DNA of 43,265 nt from Janibacter anophelis NBRC 107843 (GTDB lineage: Bacteria > Actinomycetota > Actinomycetes > Actinomycetales > Dermatophilaceae): NCBI RefSeq assembly GCF_001570945.1, contig NZ_BCSQ01000029.1:1-43265 (forward strand), in the 5' to 3' direction. The first letter of the stretch is position 1; each line of letters begins with the position of its first letter. Under the pieces are notes generated by a model. The model saw nothing but the letters and a program-made list of their open reading frames with translations. It had not been told where the DNA came from and did no database searches. Both the position numbers and the translations under genes were made by a program. Positions 36,071 to 43,265 of the stretch are shown piece by piece.

Positions 36071-37220
36071 ACGGATCGTTGCAGCCGCGCTGGATGCCGG
36101 CGGAGCGTTCCTGAAGGTGGTGCAGCCGAACGACGTCGGGGTCACTGGCGGTCATCAGAAGGGCTTTCACCTCAGCAAGCGGGTGTGGTCCTACTTCACC
36201 CCTCAGGAGCCCGAGAGAGGGATCAACCACAACCACCCGATCCAGGTCGAGTGGGCCAACGGGACGGTCACCAACTCGATCATCAAGTGGTACGGCACGG
36301 GCACTCGGTCCGAGTACCGCATGACGTCCTTCAACCGAATCCGGAACTTTCCCTACCTGTCGCCGGAACGGCTGGGGGGCGTCCTCGTCCTGGTCGCGCG
36401 TTCGGGCGCTCCTTGGTACGCCGACATCTTTGAGAGCGATGTCGATGTCGAGCATGTGACGGCAGCACTGGGCGTCAGCCTTGATGATTCGTCATGGGCT
36501 CTGTTCTCGGCGGCGGGTCGGGATGCCCGCAGCAGTGAGTCCACAGACGAGTGCGAGCGCACCGCATTCGACGCCGAGGCAGATCGACTCGCGGCCTTCC
36601 CGCCGACGCGAGTCATGTCGCGCACGGCCCAAGAGATCGTGGCCAGCTGCTGGCGTGGTTCGCCGGAGTCGGCGGATGATCTGTTGCTGCACCTCGTCCG
36701 AGCCGAGTACGACCTGTTCAAGGCTGTGGAGCGACGTCTGGTGATGTCCGAGATCGCTCATGGGTTCGACTCAGTCGATGAATTCGTCCGGACGGCTGGG
36801 ACCATCACGAACCGGAGGAAGTCCCGGGCTGGCCATGCCCTGGAGAACCACTTCGAGCACATTCTCGAGCAGAGCGGGATTCCGTTCGAGTCCCAGCCGA
36901 TCATCGACGAAACCAAACCCGACATCCTCATCCCCGGCGCCAAGGAGTACTACGACACCACCTTCGATGTGAATGGGCTTCGCTTGGTGGGTGTCAAGAC
37001 CACGTGCAAGGACCGCTGGCGTCAAGTGCTGAGCGAAGGGAGGCGGCGGGGTCTGCCCCGCTTCATCCTGACACTGCAGAAGGGCGTCTCGAGCCAGCAG
37101 ATGCGCGAGATGCGTGGTCACGATCTGAGGCTGGTGGTTCCGCAACCGTTGCACGAGCACTTCGCCCCCGACGACCGCCGGTACCTCCTGACGGTTGGTG
37201 ACTTCTTGGCCCATGCCTGA
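36051..37220 (+). CDS. EcoRII-type restriction endonuclease
   Basis: 389 aa from ATG 36051, overlapping the methyltransferase by 20 nt. Two domains as in EcoRII (404 aa): an N-terminal effector DNA-binding domain (about 1-165, with [14 protein letters not shown] and [17 protein letters not shown]) and a C-terminal catalytic domain starting near [12 protein letters not shown]. Catalytic residues align with EcoRII in kind and spacing: D291, Y300, K316 and K320 ([22 protein letters not shown]). The enzyme therefore looks active and probably cuts at CCWGG after engaging a second site. A functional methyltransferase neighbour supports an intact type IIE restriction system. Confidence 0.93.
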   Translation: MSSPRAERIVAAALDAGGAFLKVVQPNDVGVTGGHQKGFHLSKRVWSYFTPQEPERGINHNHPIQVEWANGTVTNSIIKWYGTGTRSEYRMTSFNRIRNFPYLSPERLGGVLVLVARSGAPWYADIFESDVDVEHVTAALGVSLDDSSWALFSAAGRDARSSESTDECERTAFDAEADRLAAFPPTRVMSRTAQEIVASCWRGSPESADDLLLHLVRAEYDLFKAVERRLVMSEIAHGFDSVDEFVRTAGTITNRRKSRAGHALENHFEHILEQSGIPFESQPIIDETKPDILIPGAKEYYDTTFDVNGLRLVGVKTTCKDRWRQVLSEGRRRGLPRFILTLQKGVSSQQMREMRGHDLRLVVPQPLHEHFAPDDRRYLLTVGDFLAHA

Positions 37221-37668
37221 GCAGCCTCCGGTCTCCAGTGAGTCCGTCCGACGCCGATTTTCGCGTCAGAAGCGTGCCGACACGCGTCCCGAGATGGAAC
37301 TGAGGCGGGAACTCCATCGTCGCGGGCTGCGGTATCGCGTGGGCTATCCCGTCCCGGGCCTGCCTCGGCGATCCATCGACATCGCCTTTCCCAGCGCCAA
37401 AATCGCGGTGCTGGTCGACGGGTGCTTCTGGCATGCCTGTCCGGATCACTACGTCCCGCCGAGTTCGAACGCTGCTTGGTGGGACGACAAGATCAAGAGG
37501 AACGTGGCCCGCGATCGTGAGACGGACGCACAGCTGGACGATCAGGGCTGGGAGGTGCTCCGGTGCTGGGAGCATGAGTCGGCGACGGACGCGGCGGACA
37601 GGGTGATGGAGGTGGTTGCTGGACGTCGCGCCGGCCCCAAGGTCCTTCCTACCCAGTCAGACTCTTGA
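37213..37668 (+). CDS. vsr: Very short patch repair endonuclease Vsr
   Basis: 151 aa from ATG 37213, overlapping the nuclease gene by 8 nt. Vsr features: TRPEMELRRELHRRGLRYRV, catalytic Asp D56 (RRSIDIAFP), DGCFWHACPDHY with H74 and zinc-ligand Cys, and KIKRNVARDRETDAQLDDQGW. E. coli H64 is replaced by Asp (D69), as in many actinobacterial Vsr proteins. It nicks T:G mismatches arising by deamination of 5-methylcytosine made by the neighbouring Dcm. The 3' end overlaps the convergent DUF6339-like gene by 20 nt. Confidence 0.95.
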   Translation: MPEQPPVSSESVRRRFSRQKRADTRPEMELRRELHRRGLRYRVGYPVPGLPRRSIDIAFPSAKIAVLVDGCFWHACPDHYVPPSSNAAWWDDKIKRNVARDRETDAQLDDQGWEVLRCWEHESATDAADRVMEVVAGRRAGPKVLPTQSDS

Positions 37669-38383
37669 CGAGCTCTCGCGCATCTTCCACGGACAGGTAA
37701 CTCAGGTCCTTGTAGCCAAAGGACAGGGTCATCTCCATCATCAGGCTCTTCGCCTTCTCTGCGGCCCCCGGCCCCCACGCAGCCACTTGATCCAGGACGG
37801 CAACCCGCAACGCGGGCACCGCGCCGGCATCACGGTCGAAGACATGCAGGACGATGTCTTCATTGCTCAAGGCCACTCTGAGGTGGTGCCACTCATCGTC
37901 GCTCCCTTCTTCAGAGGGCGACCCGTGGGTCAGTTCTGCCAACCACCACAGCCTGGCGATGCCGTGCCTGATCAGACGTCCGCTGGTTGCAGTGCCCGCC
38001 TTCAGGAGCCAACGGTCAGTCAACCGTCCACGCCAATTGCGGCTCCCTTCCAATGGCCACCGGTCGGACAGGTAGCCACGGAAGGGACCGAGCGCCAGCC
38101 ACGTCCACAGGCGCGCGTCTGAACCAGCGACGAGAGGCATCGCCCCGAGAGACAGGTACAGGGCCTGGGCGTTCTTGAACTCTGACTGAGCTCTTTCGCC
38201 GCTGACCGCGAGGCGCGGCAAACCACCTGTCTCGAAAGGCAGGGCCATCGTGGTTTCCGGAAGAGCCATCAGGCGGTCGGCTTCCAGGAAGAACGTGGGG
38301 ACATCGGCGGCCTCCTCCGCCAGGACGCCAAGCTCGGCAAGGGCATCCCAAGTGAAGCACCGCGGTTCGGCGACTTCAGTCAT
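37649..38383 (-). CDS. DUF6339-like protein
   Basis: 244 aa from ATG 38383, overlapping the upstream gene by 8 nt. It is a helical soluble protein whose middle segment (WTWLALGPFRGYLSDRW, then SGRLIRHGIARLWWLAELTH) matches the pattern I know for DUF6339, a family seen beside restriction-modification and ATPase genes in actinobacteria. Function is unknown. Last gene of the leftward four-gene operon, converging on vsr. The family call is from memory of the motif and would need a profile search. Confidence 0.6.
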   Translation of the reverse strand: MTEVAEPRCFTWDALAELGVLAEEAADVPTFFLEADRLMALPETTMALPFETGGLPRLAVSGERAQSEFKNAQALYLSLGAMPLVAGSDARLWTWLALGPFRGYLSDRWPLEGSRNWRGRLTDRWLLKAGTATSGRLIRHGIARLWWLAELTHGSPSEEGSDDEWHHLRVALSNEDIVLHVFDRDAGAVPALRVAVLDQVAAWGPGAAEKAKSLMMEMTLSFGYKDLSYLSVEDARELVKSLTG

Positions 38384-39221
38384 CGAAAGCTCCCATCGAA
38401 GTGAGTTGCTTGAAGGCGGCCGCGATCGGGTCTTCGAGAATGGCCTGCGCGATCTCGATGGAGTCCCGACCGCCCAACTTCTTGTCCTCGATGATCTGGG
38501 AGATGGTCGTGCGCCACCCCCCGGGAGTGGGTGCGGGGCCATCTGAGCGCTTCAGCTCTTCGAGTGCATGCATGAGTGCCGGGACCACGACTGTGGACAT
38601 CTGAATCGTCGGTGCAAATCCGCTGGCAAAGTCGTCGTACACCTTCGGTGGGAAGGAGACCTCGACGAACTCGTCACCGCTTGTGTTGACCTTGACGAAA
38701 CGCTTGTTGTCGCTTCTCCTGACGAAGCGGAAACACGATTCCAAGGGAGGGCTCATGGGGTCGTACTTCTTCTTGGCATCAAAGGAGAAGGTTCCACCGT
38801 TGGCCAAGAGGTCGCCCTTGCCGATCTCGAAGACGGCCTGCCCGTAGTCATGGTGCTGGCGGGAGAAGCTGAATGCGGGCATGACCTCGGTGGCCAGCGA
38901 AGTGACGAAGACAGTGACCAATCCGTCGAGTTGCTGGTGGTCTAGGACGGCTGAGTATCTGACGACGTCCGGGGTGAGCGGAGTTGACTCCAGCTGGAGT
39001 TGCCCGTTGCGCATCGTTGCAGAGCACTTCCACCGGGCAGCAATGTCGGCGCCACCGTTCTCGAGCAGCCATCGCAGGTCGGGGTCGTCGCAGCGGACGT
39101 CGAACATGATGCTCACATGGTCGACTCCGACATCGATCGTCGGATTGAGGACCAAGAACTCCGATGAGACGTCATCGCTCCCGTCGAGCACAGGGTGCGG
39201 GTATGAACCTCGGCTCGCCAT
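38376..39221 (-). CDS. Unrecognised island protein (beta-rich, 281 aa)
   Basis: 281 aa from ATG 39221, which shares one base with the stop of the ATPase gene (TGATG). The first two thirds read as alternating beta strands (SIMFDVRCDDPDLRWLLE, TVFVTSLATEVMPAFSFSR, FSFDAKKKYDP, RFVKVNTSGDEFVEVSFP) and the last third as helices with KKLGGRDSIEIAQAIL. No nuclease, helicase or HTH motif is seen, and I do not recognise the family. Its fixed position between the GHKL ATPase and the DUF6339-like gene, with overlaps on both sides, implies a shared function, perhaps a structural or target-recognition subunit (inference). Confidence 0.7.
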   Translation of the reverse strand: MASRGSYPHPVLDGSDDVSSEFLVLNPTIDVGVDHVSIMFDVRCDDPDLRWLLENGGADIAARWKCSATMRNGQLQLESTPLTPDVVRYSAVLDHQQLDGLVTVFVTSLATEVMPAFSFSRQHHDYGQAVFEIGKGDLLANGGTFSFDAKKKYDPMSPPLESCFRFVRRSDNKRFVKVNTSGDEFVEVSFPPKVYDDFASGFAPTIQMSTVVVPALMHALEELKRSDGPAPTPGGWRTTISQIIEDKKLGGRDSIEIAQAILEDPIAAAFKQLTSMGAFDD

Positions 39222-41104
39222 CACTTGACCCCCAATCGGTAGTGGCGTCCTGTGTTGAACTCCAACTCGATGTGATTCGGGACGCCAGCGATGAGTGTCA
39301 GATCCTTGATCGTCATGCCGGAGAACTTCAAGTCCTGCCACTGCTCACCATCACGAATCCTGGCCGCCACGATGGTCAGGTCATGTGTCTCCGGACTTCC
39401 CCCGGCGCCCAGCGGAGCCAAGGTCACGGAACCAGCGGTGTTCTCCTTCGGTACCAAGATCAGCTTCGAGACCTTTGAACCTGCGGGCGCAAAGCTCCTG
39501 AATTCAACGTCGCCGGCGCGAATCTTGCCGGTCCCGTCACCCGGCTTGCCCTGACCCTCGAGGTCGCCGCCGGCTGACTTGCGCTCCGCATCCCCTCCGG
39601 AGTCGCGTCCCTTCGTGGCATCGTCAGGTCCGCCCGAGACGGCTGGGCGACTGACGGTCAATCGTCGAGGCCCTTGGTCGCTCACCTGGACGCCGTACTC
39701 CGCGGACGGACTGCCAACACGGCTGGCCGACTCGACTTCAGTGGGGTCACCACTCGGCCTGCTTCGTCCATCCGCTCGCACGTCGCTCATGGGCGCGCCG
39801 TTGGCGGGTAGGAATCTCTCGAGCCCCTTGACCTTTGTGGCCGAGGCCATGTCGTTGGCAAATCGCTTTCGCAGTTCGTCGCGAACGAAGCCCTTGAGCT
39901 TGTTGACCAGCCCTGCGTCGGATCGGCGACCATGGGAGTTCCACTTGTTGTGCTCGGGGGGCTCGATGTCCCTGAGTCTGGAGTTGCCCGGTTCATCGGG
40001 GACGACCAGAACGGCAGCGTAAGGCGCGGGGATCTGGTGGCGAAAGTGATCGATCGTCATCAGGGGCTTGCGCATCGTCACGGTTCCGAGCGCATGGTCC
40101 AAGGTGTCGTCCTCGTAGATGTACAACCGCACCAGCCCGAGATCCGGAAAGGTCGTCTCGACCGGTTCAGATTCCATTGCCCGGAAGAAGGGCAGCGTCT
40201 TGTCCCGCAGTTCGGGGGAGGACACCAAGACGTCGCGCAGAGTCTCCGCGTTGAGAGTCCACGAGGAGGTAGGGGTCTCACCGCTGACGGTGAGGCGGCC
40301 GGCCGCGATCGCTGCAAAGAAGTTCGCCGCGACGGCTTCCTTGATGCGATTGAGCATCGGGTCGTTGGTGGCGTCGCTGTACCCCATGATGAGCACGTCG
40401 GTGCCGGGCTCGGTTCGCGCCGGCAGGCTGGGTAGCGCTGGGTGATTCCTTGGATAACTGAAGTCGTCCGCGATGGAACGATCGGTGAAGTAGCCCGAGC
40501 CCACTCTCCACTTGTCGTCGCCGTCCTTGTGAGAGGCAAGCCGCGCGAGGCCGGCAAGGATGACGTCGGGATCATCCACCCTTCGAGTTCGGTAGAAGAC
40601 GGTGGACAGATTCGATGCCATTGGGCCGACGGCAGAGCCGATGCCGAAGGAGCCTCCGCGGCCGCTCTCGCTCGACGATGCACCGGAGCCGCGCGTGAGG
40701 ATGCTGAGCGGTGACTGCTGGTCCTCGATCTTCTCGGTACCGCCCAACCCAACAGTGCCGAAGTCGCTGATGGACAGAACCCACTGCCGAGGTTCATGTG
40801 TGGCTTCCAGAGATTCCTTCAGACGTGACGACCCCTGGAGGTCTCCTGCGGCCTCAACCGAGGCTTTCAGGGAAGAACGCAGCCCCTCAAGGTCAGGGAT
40901 CTCTTTTGTCTCCACATGGGTGAGTTGAAACGTGACATGGACCGAATCTGCGTCTCTGTGCTTGGCGTCGAGCGAGTTCTGGATGCACTCCCGAGCAACC
41001 GCGTCGCTGTAGTCGCGCCCAGTGAAGAACTCCTCGGATGCGTTGTGGGGGCCTTGATATCCGGCTCGACCTGCGAGCTCGAAGTGAAAGCCGAAGTCAC
41101 TCAT
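39221..41104 (-). CDS. GHKL ATPase (MutL/MORC/Hsp90-like) of the island
   Basis: 627 aa from ATG 41104, overlapping the 75-aa gene by 8 nt. N-terminal GHKL ATP-binding fold: N-box ARECIQNSLDAK (about 37-48), G1 motif SDFGTVGLGG (113-122) and G2/lid GRGGSFGIGSAVG (148-160). A second part (about 230-420, LIMGYSDATNDPMLNRIKEA, FFRAMESEPVE) is followed by a long charged, disordered linker (about 470-540) and a C-terminal beta domain. GHKL ATPases related to MutL and MORC are established partners in restriction-type operons, where ATP-driven dimerisation clamps DNA. No nuclease motif is visible in this protein. Confidence 0.85.
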   Translation of the reverse strand: MSDFGFHFELAGRAGYQGPHNASEEFFTGRDYSDAVARECIQNSLDAKHRDADSVHVTFQLTHVETKEIPDLEGLRSSLKASVEAAGDLQGSSRLKESLEATHEPRQWVLSISDFGTVGLGGTEKIEDQQSPLSILTRGSGASSSESGRGGSFGIGSAVGPMASNLSTVFYRTRRVDDPDVILAGLARLASHKDGDDKWRVGSGYFTDRSIADDFSYPRNHPALPSLPARTEPGTDVLIMGYSDATNDPMLNRIKEAVAANFFAAIAAGRLTVSGETPTSSWTLNAETLRDVLVSSPELRDKTLPFFRAMESEPVETTFPDLGLVRLYIYEDDTLDHALGTVTMRKPLMTIDHFRHQIPAPYAAVLVVPDEPGNSRLRDIEPPEHNKWNSHGRRSDAGLVNKLKGFVRDELRKRFANDMASATKVKGLERFLPANGAPMSDVRADGRSRPSGDPTEVESASRVGSPSAEYGVQVSDQGPRRLTVSRPAVSGGPDDATKGRDSGGDAERKSAGGDLEGQGKPGDGTGKIRAGDVEFRSFAPAGSKVSKLILVPKENTAGSVTLAPLGAGGSPETHDLTIVAARIRDGEQWQDLKFSGMTIKDLTLIAGVPNHIELEFNTGRHYRLGVK

Positions 41105-41324
41105 CGAACGAGACCTTTCGTCGCGACTGCGTGTCAGGGTCGAACTTGGCACGACACTCTCGCAGTTCATCCTCGATTGGTGCGAAGAGGCGCTCCACGT
41201 CTTCTGATTCGAAGTCGTAGTTCTTGCGGTTCGAGAGGTTGCCGAGAAGGTTGATCTCCTTGATGAGTCGATCGCCGCGCGCCTGCGCCAGTCGGCGAAA
41301 TCGCTGATGCTTGGACTCGTTCAC
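41097..41324 (-). CDS. Small helical charged protein, first gene of the GHKL operon
   Basis: 75 aa from GTG 41324 with ribosome site GGAGG 6 nt upstream. Highly charged and helical: ESKHQRFRRLAQARGDRLIK, then a conserved-looking INLLGNLSNRKNYDFESEDV and an acidic-basic C-terminus. I recall similar small proteins (KHERF..LAE.R, LGNLSNR.NY.Y) encoded in restriction and phage-defence neighbourhoods, but no function. It is not a typical HTH controller protein. Lying directly behind the operator-promoter, it could be a subunit or a nucleoid-associated regulator (inference). Confidence 0.75.
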   Translation of the reverse strand: MNESKHQRFRRLAQARGDRLIKEINLLGNLSNRKNYDFESEDVERLFAPIEDELRECRAKFDPDTQSRRKVSFDE

Positions 41325-41340
41325 GACGCCTCCATGGCTA

Positions 41341-41377
41341 GATATCCGAAATATAGCGGATATCTTGGCCGCGTCAA
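41341..41377 (-). promoter_or_regulatory. Promoter with perfect inverted-repeat operator for the GHKL operon
   Basis: On the minus strand, TTGACG (complement of 41372-41377) and TATATT (complement of 41350-41355) are 16 bp apart, the best promoter in the window. The -10 is centred in a perfect inverted repeat GATATCCG-N8-CGGATATC (41341-41348 and 41357-41364), so a bound dimer would block transcription of the 75-aa gene, whose start is only about 20 nt from the predicted +1. Confidence 0.85.
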
Positions 41378-41439
41378 GCAGCATTGTGGCCGAAGGAGCG
41401 TCGGGCTCGCTTGTCGCACCCGACTGCAATCATGGACGC

Positions 41440-43119
41440 ATGTTCGAAGAAGAGCTGGCCGTGGTGGAGGAGTCCTTCCGGGGACTGGGGCGGGCACGGG
41501 AAGGGGTGAGTGTGCGTGGGGGCCGCGCTGACAGCGAGGAAGTGACCGAGGTCCTGCTGGCGACCGAGCGCCTGCGGCGGGTGGCTGATGCGCTCGAGTT
41601 GGCCGTGGTCGGTGAAGCCTCGAGGTGGGGTGAGGAGCGCGGTCCGGATGGGCTCTACCGGCCGGTGCAGCTGCCGAGGGGGCAGGTGGCGGAGTTCGCG
41701 CCGGAGGCGGTGGCCGCGGCGACGCACATGGGCACGTGGGCGGCGGGGGACCGGTGCGAGTTGGCTGCTCGCGCGGTCACGGACCTGAAGCCGTTGGCTG
41801 ATCTGGTTGCGGAGGGCCGCATCCCGGTGCGCACGGTGAAGCTGATCGCGAAGGAGACCCGCAAGGCCAGTCCAGCGGCGGTCGCGGCAGTGCTGGAGCA
41901 CCTGCTCGCGCAGGTGCGTGGCAAGCCGGGCAGCATCCGGATCGCTGACTTCGAGGACCGGGAGCTGCGCAAGGCCACCCGACGGATCATCGAGCGCGTG
42001 GAGCCGGAGTTGTTGGCGGACAAAGCCGCTCGCAACCGTGAGGAACAGCTGGATGTGCGCTTCGCGTCCGGTCCGGTCGGGTGTAGCGACATGTACGCGA
42101 CGTTGCCGAGCGAAGCCGCGGCCGCACTGAAGGAAGCGATCGAGGCTGCCGCGCTGCTGCTGCGTCAGGACGATCCGGAGATGACCACGGGCGTCTCTCG
42201 CGCGCACGCTCTCGCGGATCTGGCGCTGCGGGGGGTGGAGGTCAGCGCCAGCGTGCGCCTCGGTGTGCCGATCATCGTCTCCGCCGCCTCCCGGTTGACC
42301 TTTGCCCCCTTCGAAGGGGGCAAGTCAGGCGGTCCCGCATCGCACCCCGCCCGAAGCCCGGGCGACTCGACCCTGGGCGAGGATCTGCACGGACCGACGT
42401 CGCGGGAGGGCCGGTTCGTCACGGGCGAGGGCGCCGACGCGGTGGACGTGATCCCGGAGGAGTGGGCCGGGGGCGCGATCACCTCCCAGGTCCCGGCTAC
42501 CTGCGGGCCGGGTGGTCAGGCGACGTGGACCAGCGGGTGCGAGGTCCCCGGAGTCGGGTTCATCCCCGCAGACGTGGTCTCGGCGCTGGTCTCGAACGTC
42601 AACACCCGTGTCTCTCGCGCCCTGTTGGACGCGCGCACCGGGGTGCTGGTCGAGACGAGCAACCCGCGGTACGTGGTGCCTGACTCGATGCGGGAGTTCA
42701 TCGCCACCCGGGACGGGACGTGCCGGATGTGGGGCTGTACCCGCAGGACGATGCGCGCGGGTCCCAGTGAGACCAACATCGACATCGACCACGCCACCGC
42801 GTGGCCCGCGGGGGAGACCACGCCGGGCAACCTGTCGGGGCTGTGTCGTCACCACCACCGGATGAAGCAGACCCCTGGCTGGAAGCACACCCTGACCCCA
42901 GAGGGCGTCAGCGAATGGACCAGCCCGGACGGGATCATCAAGACCAGCTACCCCGAGCAGTGGGTCCACACGGACGACGAAGATCAGGAGACGCCCGAGA
43001 CCGCTCCCGCCTCGCCCCCCGTGGAGGGGGCAAGCGACCTAACGGCAGAGGTCGAGGAGCGGGAGGTCGAAGAGGGGGTGGAGGAGCAGGAGGTGGAGTT
43101 GTTTGCGCCGCCCTTCTGA
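41440..43119 (+). CDS. DUF222 / HNH endonuclease domain protein (13E12 family)
   Basis: 559 aa from ATG 41440. An N-terminal helical DUF222 domain (about 1-270) is joined through a low-complexity linker to an HNH nuclease domain near residue 420. Metal/HNH residues: CRMWGC, then IDIDHATAWPAGE and NLSGLCRHHHRMKQ. The tail (about 505-559) is Glu-rich. Such 13E12-type proteins are multi-copy in actinobacteria, with an uncertain role in mobility or repeat spread. Two G/C hairpin inserts lie in the linker and tail. It is divergent from the island operon, and its start is 115 bp from the 75-aa gene. Confidence 0.9.
   Translation: MFEEELAVVEESFRGLGRAREGVSVRGGRADSEEVTEVLLATERLRRVADALELAVVGEASRWGEERGPDGLYRPVQLPRGQVAEFAPEAVAAATHMGTWAAGDRCELAARAVTDLKPLADLVAEGRIPVRTVKLIAKETRKASPAAVAAVLEHLLAQVRGKPGSIRIADFEDRELRKATRRIIERVEPELLADKAARNREEQLDVRFASGPVGCSDMYATLPSEAAAALKEAIEAAALLLRQDDPEMTTGVSRAHALADLALRGVEVSASVRLGVPIIVSAASRLTFAPFEGGKSGGPASHPARSPGDSTLGEDLHGPTSREGRFVTGEGADAVDVIPEEWAGGAITSQVPATCGPGGQATWTSGCEVPGVGFIPADVVSALVSNVNTRVSRALLDARTGVLVETSNPRYVVPDSMREFIATRDGTCRMWGCTRRTMRAGPSETNIDIDHATAWPAGETTPGNLSGLCRHHHRMKQTPGWKHTLTPEGVSEWTSPDGIIKTSYPEQWVHTDDEDQETPETAPASPPVEGASDLTAEVEEREVEEGVEEQEVELFAPPF
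42302..42323. repeat. 22-bp perfect palindrome inside the HNH gene
   Basis: Arms TTGCCCCCTTC and GAAGGGGGCAA meet at the centre (42312/42313). It encodes FAPFEGGK in the DUF222-HNH linker and contains the dispersed CGAAGGGGG motif on both strands. A related imperfect hairpin (GCCCCC 43014-43019, GGGGGC 43026-43031) occurs in the acidic tail; both are followed by AAG within AGGGGGCAAG. Confidence 0.85.
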
Positions 43120-43188
43120 CCCATGGCTGTCCTCAGCCGGTCCTAGGCTCACTTCAAATCACCAAATGCGCGACGGAGGGAGACTGCC

Positions 43189-43265
43189 GTGCGCCTGCTC
43201 CTGACCTCCGCCGGTGTCCGCAACCGCACGATCCACGACCGGCTCGTCGAGCTGCTCGACAAGCC
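43189..43265 (+). CDS. Peptidase E-like protein, N-terminal fragment
   Basis: 25 codons are visible before the window ends, from GTG 43189 with ribosome site GGAGGG (43175-43180). The N-terminus MRLLLTSAGVRNRTIHDRLV fits the start of peptidase E-like (family S51, class I glutamine amidotransferase-like fold) proteins, which begin with a strand and a TSAG/TSNG turn. The active-site Ser lies beyond the window, so the call is tentative. Confidence 0.6.
   Translation, partial: MRLLLTSAGVRNRTIHDRLVELLDK

Noticed and set aside
34812-43265. Insertion sequence or prophage carrying the island
   Set aside because: No transposase, integrase, terminal inverted repeats or phage structural genes were found; the HNH protein is of the DUF222 type, not a phage terminase-linked HNH.

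Overview
This is a high-GC actinobacterial chromosome segment. Gene content, order and protein style fit Micrococcales, most likely Intrasporangiaceae (Janibacter/Knoellia-like); that placement is inferred, not computed. Evidence includes the rne-rplU-rpmA-obg-proB-proA block, nadD-rsfS-phosphatase, leuS, comEA-comEC, lexA divergent from a LysM gene, and an nrdR-nrdJ pair. Very short gene spacing, many GTG starts, 4-nt stop/start overlaps and apparently leaderless genes are all typical of the group.

Layout. 1-267: 3' end of a ribonuclease E/G-like gene, then a hairpin. 643-4928: a five-gene operon inserted between rne and rplU, with an I36-like secreted protein, a lipoprotein, a membrane-anchored adaptor, an ABC ATPase and a MacB/FtsX-type permease. 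4947-11663: rplU, rpmA, obgE and proB, then a secreted I36+CHAP protein and pdxY (minus strand), then proA. 11664-12276: non-coding, with a 42-bp tandem palindromic repeat, a strong terminator and DnaA-box-like sites. 12277-16612: small membrane protein, nadD, rsfS, histidine phosphatase, tRNA-Ala(GGC), DUF488 protein, cupin, membrane protein and amidohydrolase (minus). 16686-24367: leuS, AhpD-like (minus), DegV, comEA and comEC. The holA gene usually found after comEC is absent.

24525-27373 is an unusual translationally coupled pair. One gene encodes a P-loop protein with an intact Walker A; the other encodes an ABC-exporter-like membrane protein whose ATPase domain has lost all its catalytic motifs. 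27366-30974: LysR regulator, sirtuin, membrane glutaredoxin-like protein and lexA, with a LysM gene diverging from lexA across LexA boxes. 31116-34811: nrdR and the B12-dependent ribonucleotide reductase nrdJ behind a promoter with two NrdR boxes and several DnaA-box-like sites.

34864-41430 is a horizontally acquired-looking restriction/defence island. The rightward genes are a Dcm-like cytosine methyltransferase, an EcoRII-type endonuclease with its catalytic residues intact, and Vsr. They converge on a leftward four-gene overlapping operon: a 75-aa helical protein, a GHKL (MutL/MORC-like) ATPase, an unrecognised beta-rich protein and a DUF6339-like protein. That operon is driven by a strong promoter whose -10 lies inside a perfect inverted repeat. 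It is the best candidate here for a poorly described system. The window ends with a DUF222/HNH endonuclease gene (41440-43119) and the start of a peptidase E-like gene.

A 9-mer, CGAAGGGGG or its complement, occurs 21 times by hand count, where about one would be expected from base composition. It is absent from both the insert after rne and the restriction island.
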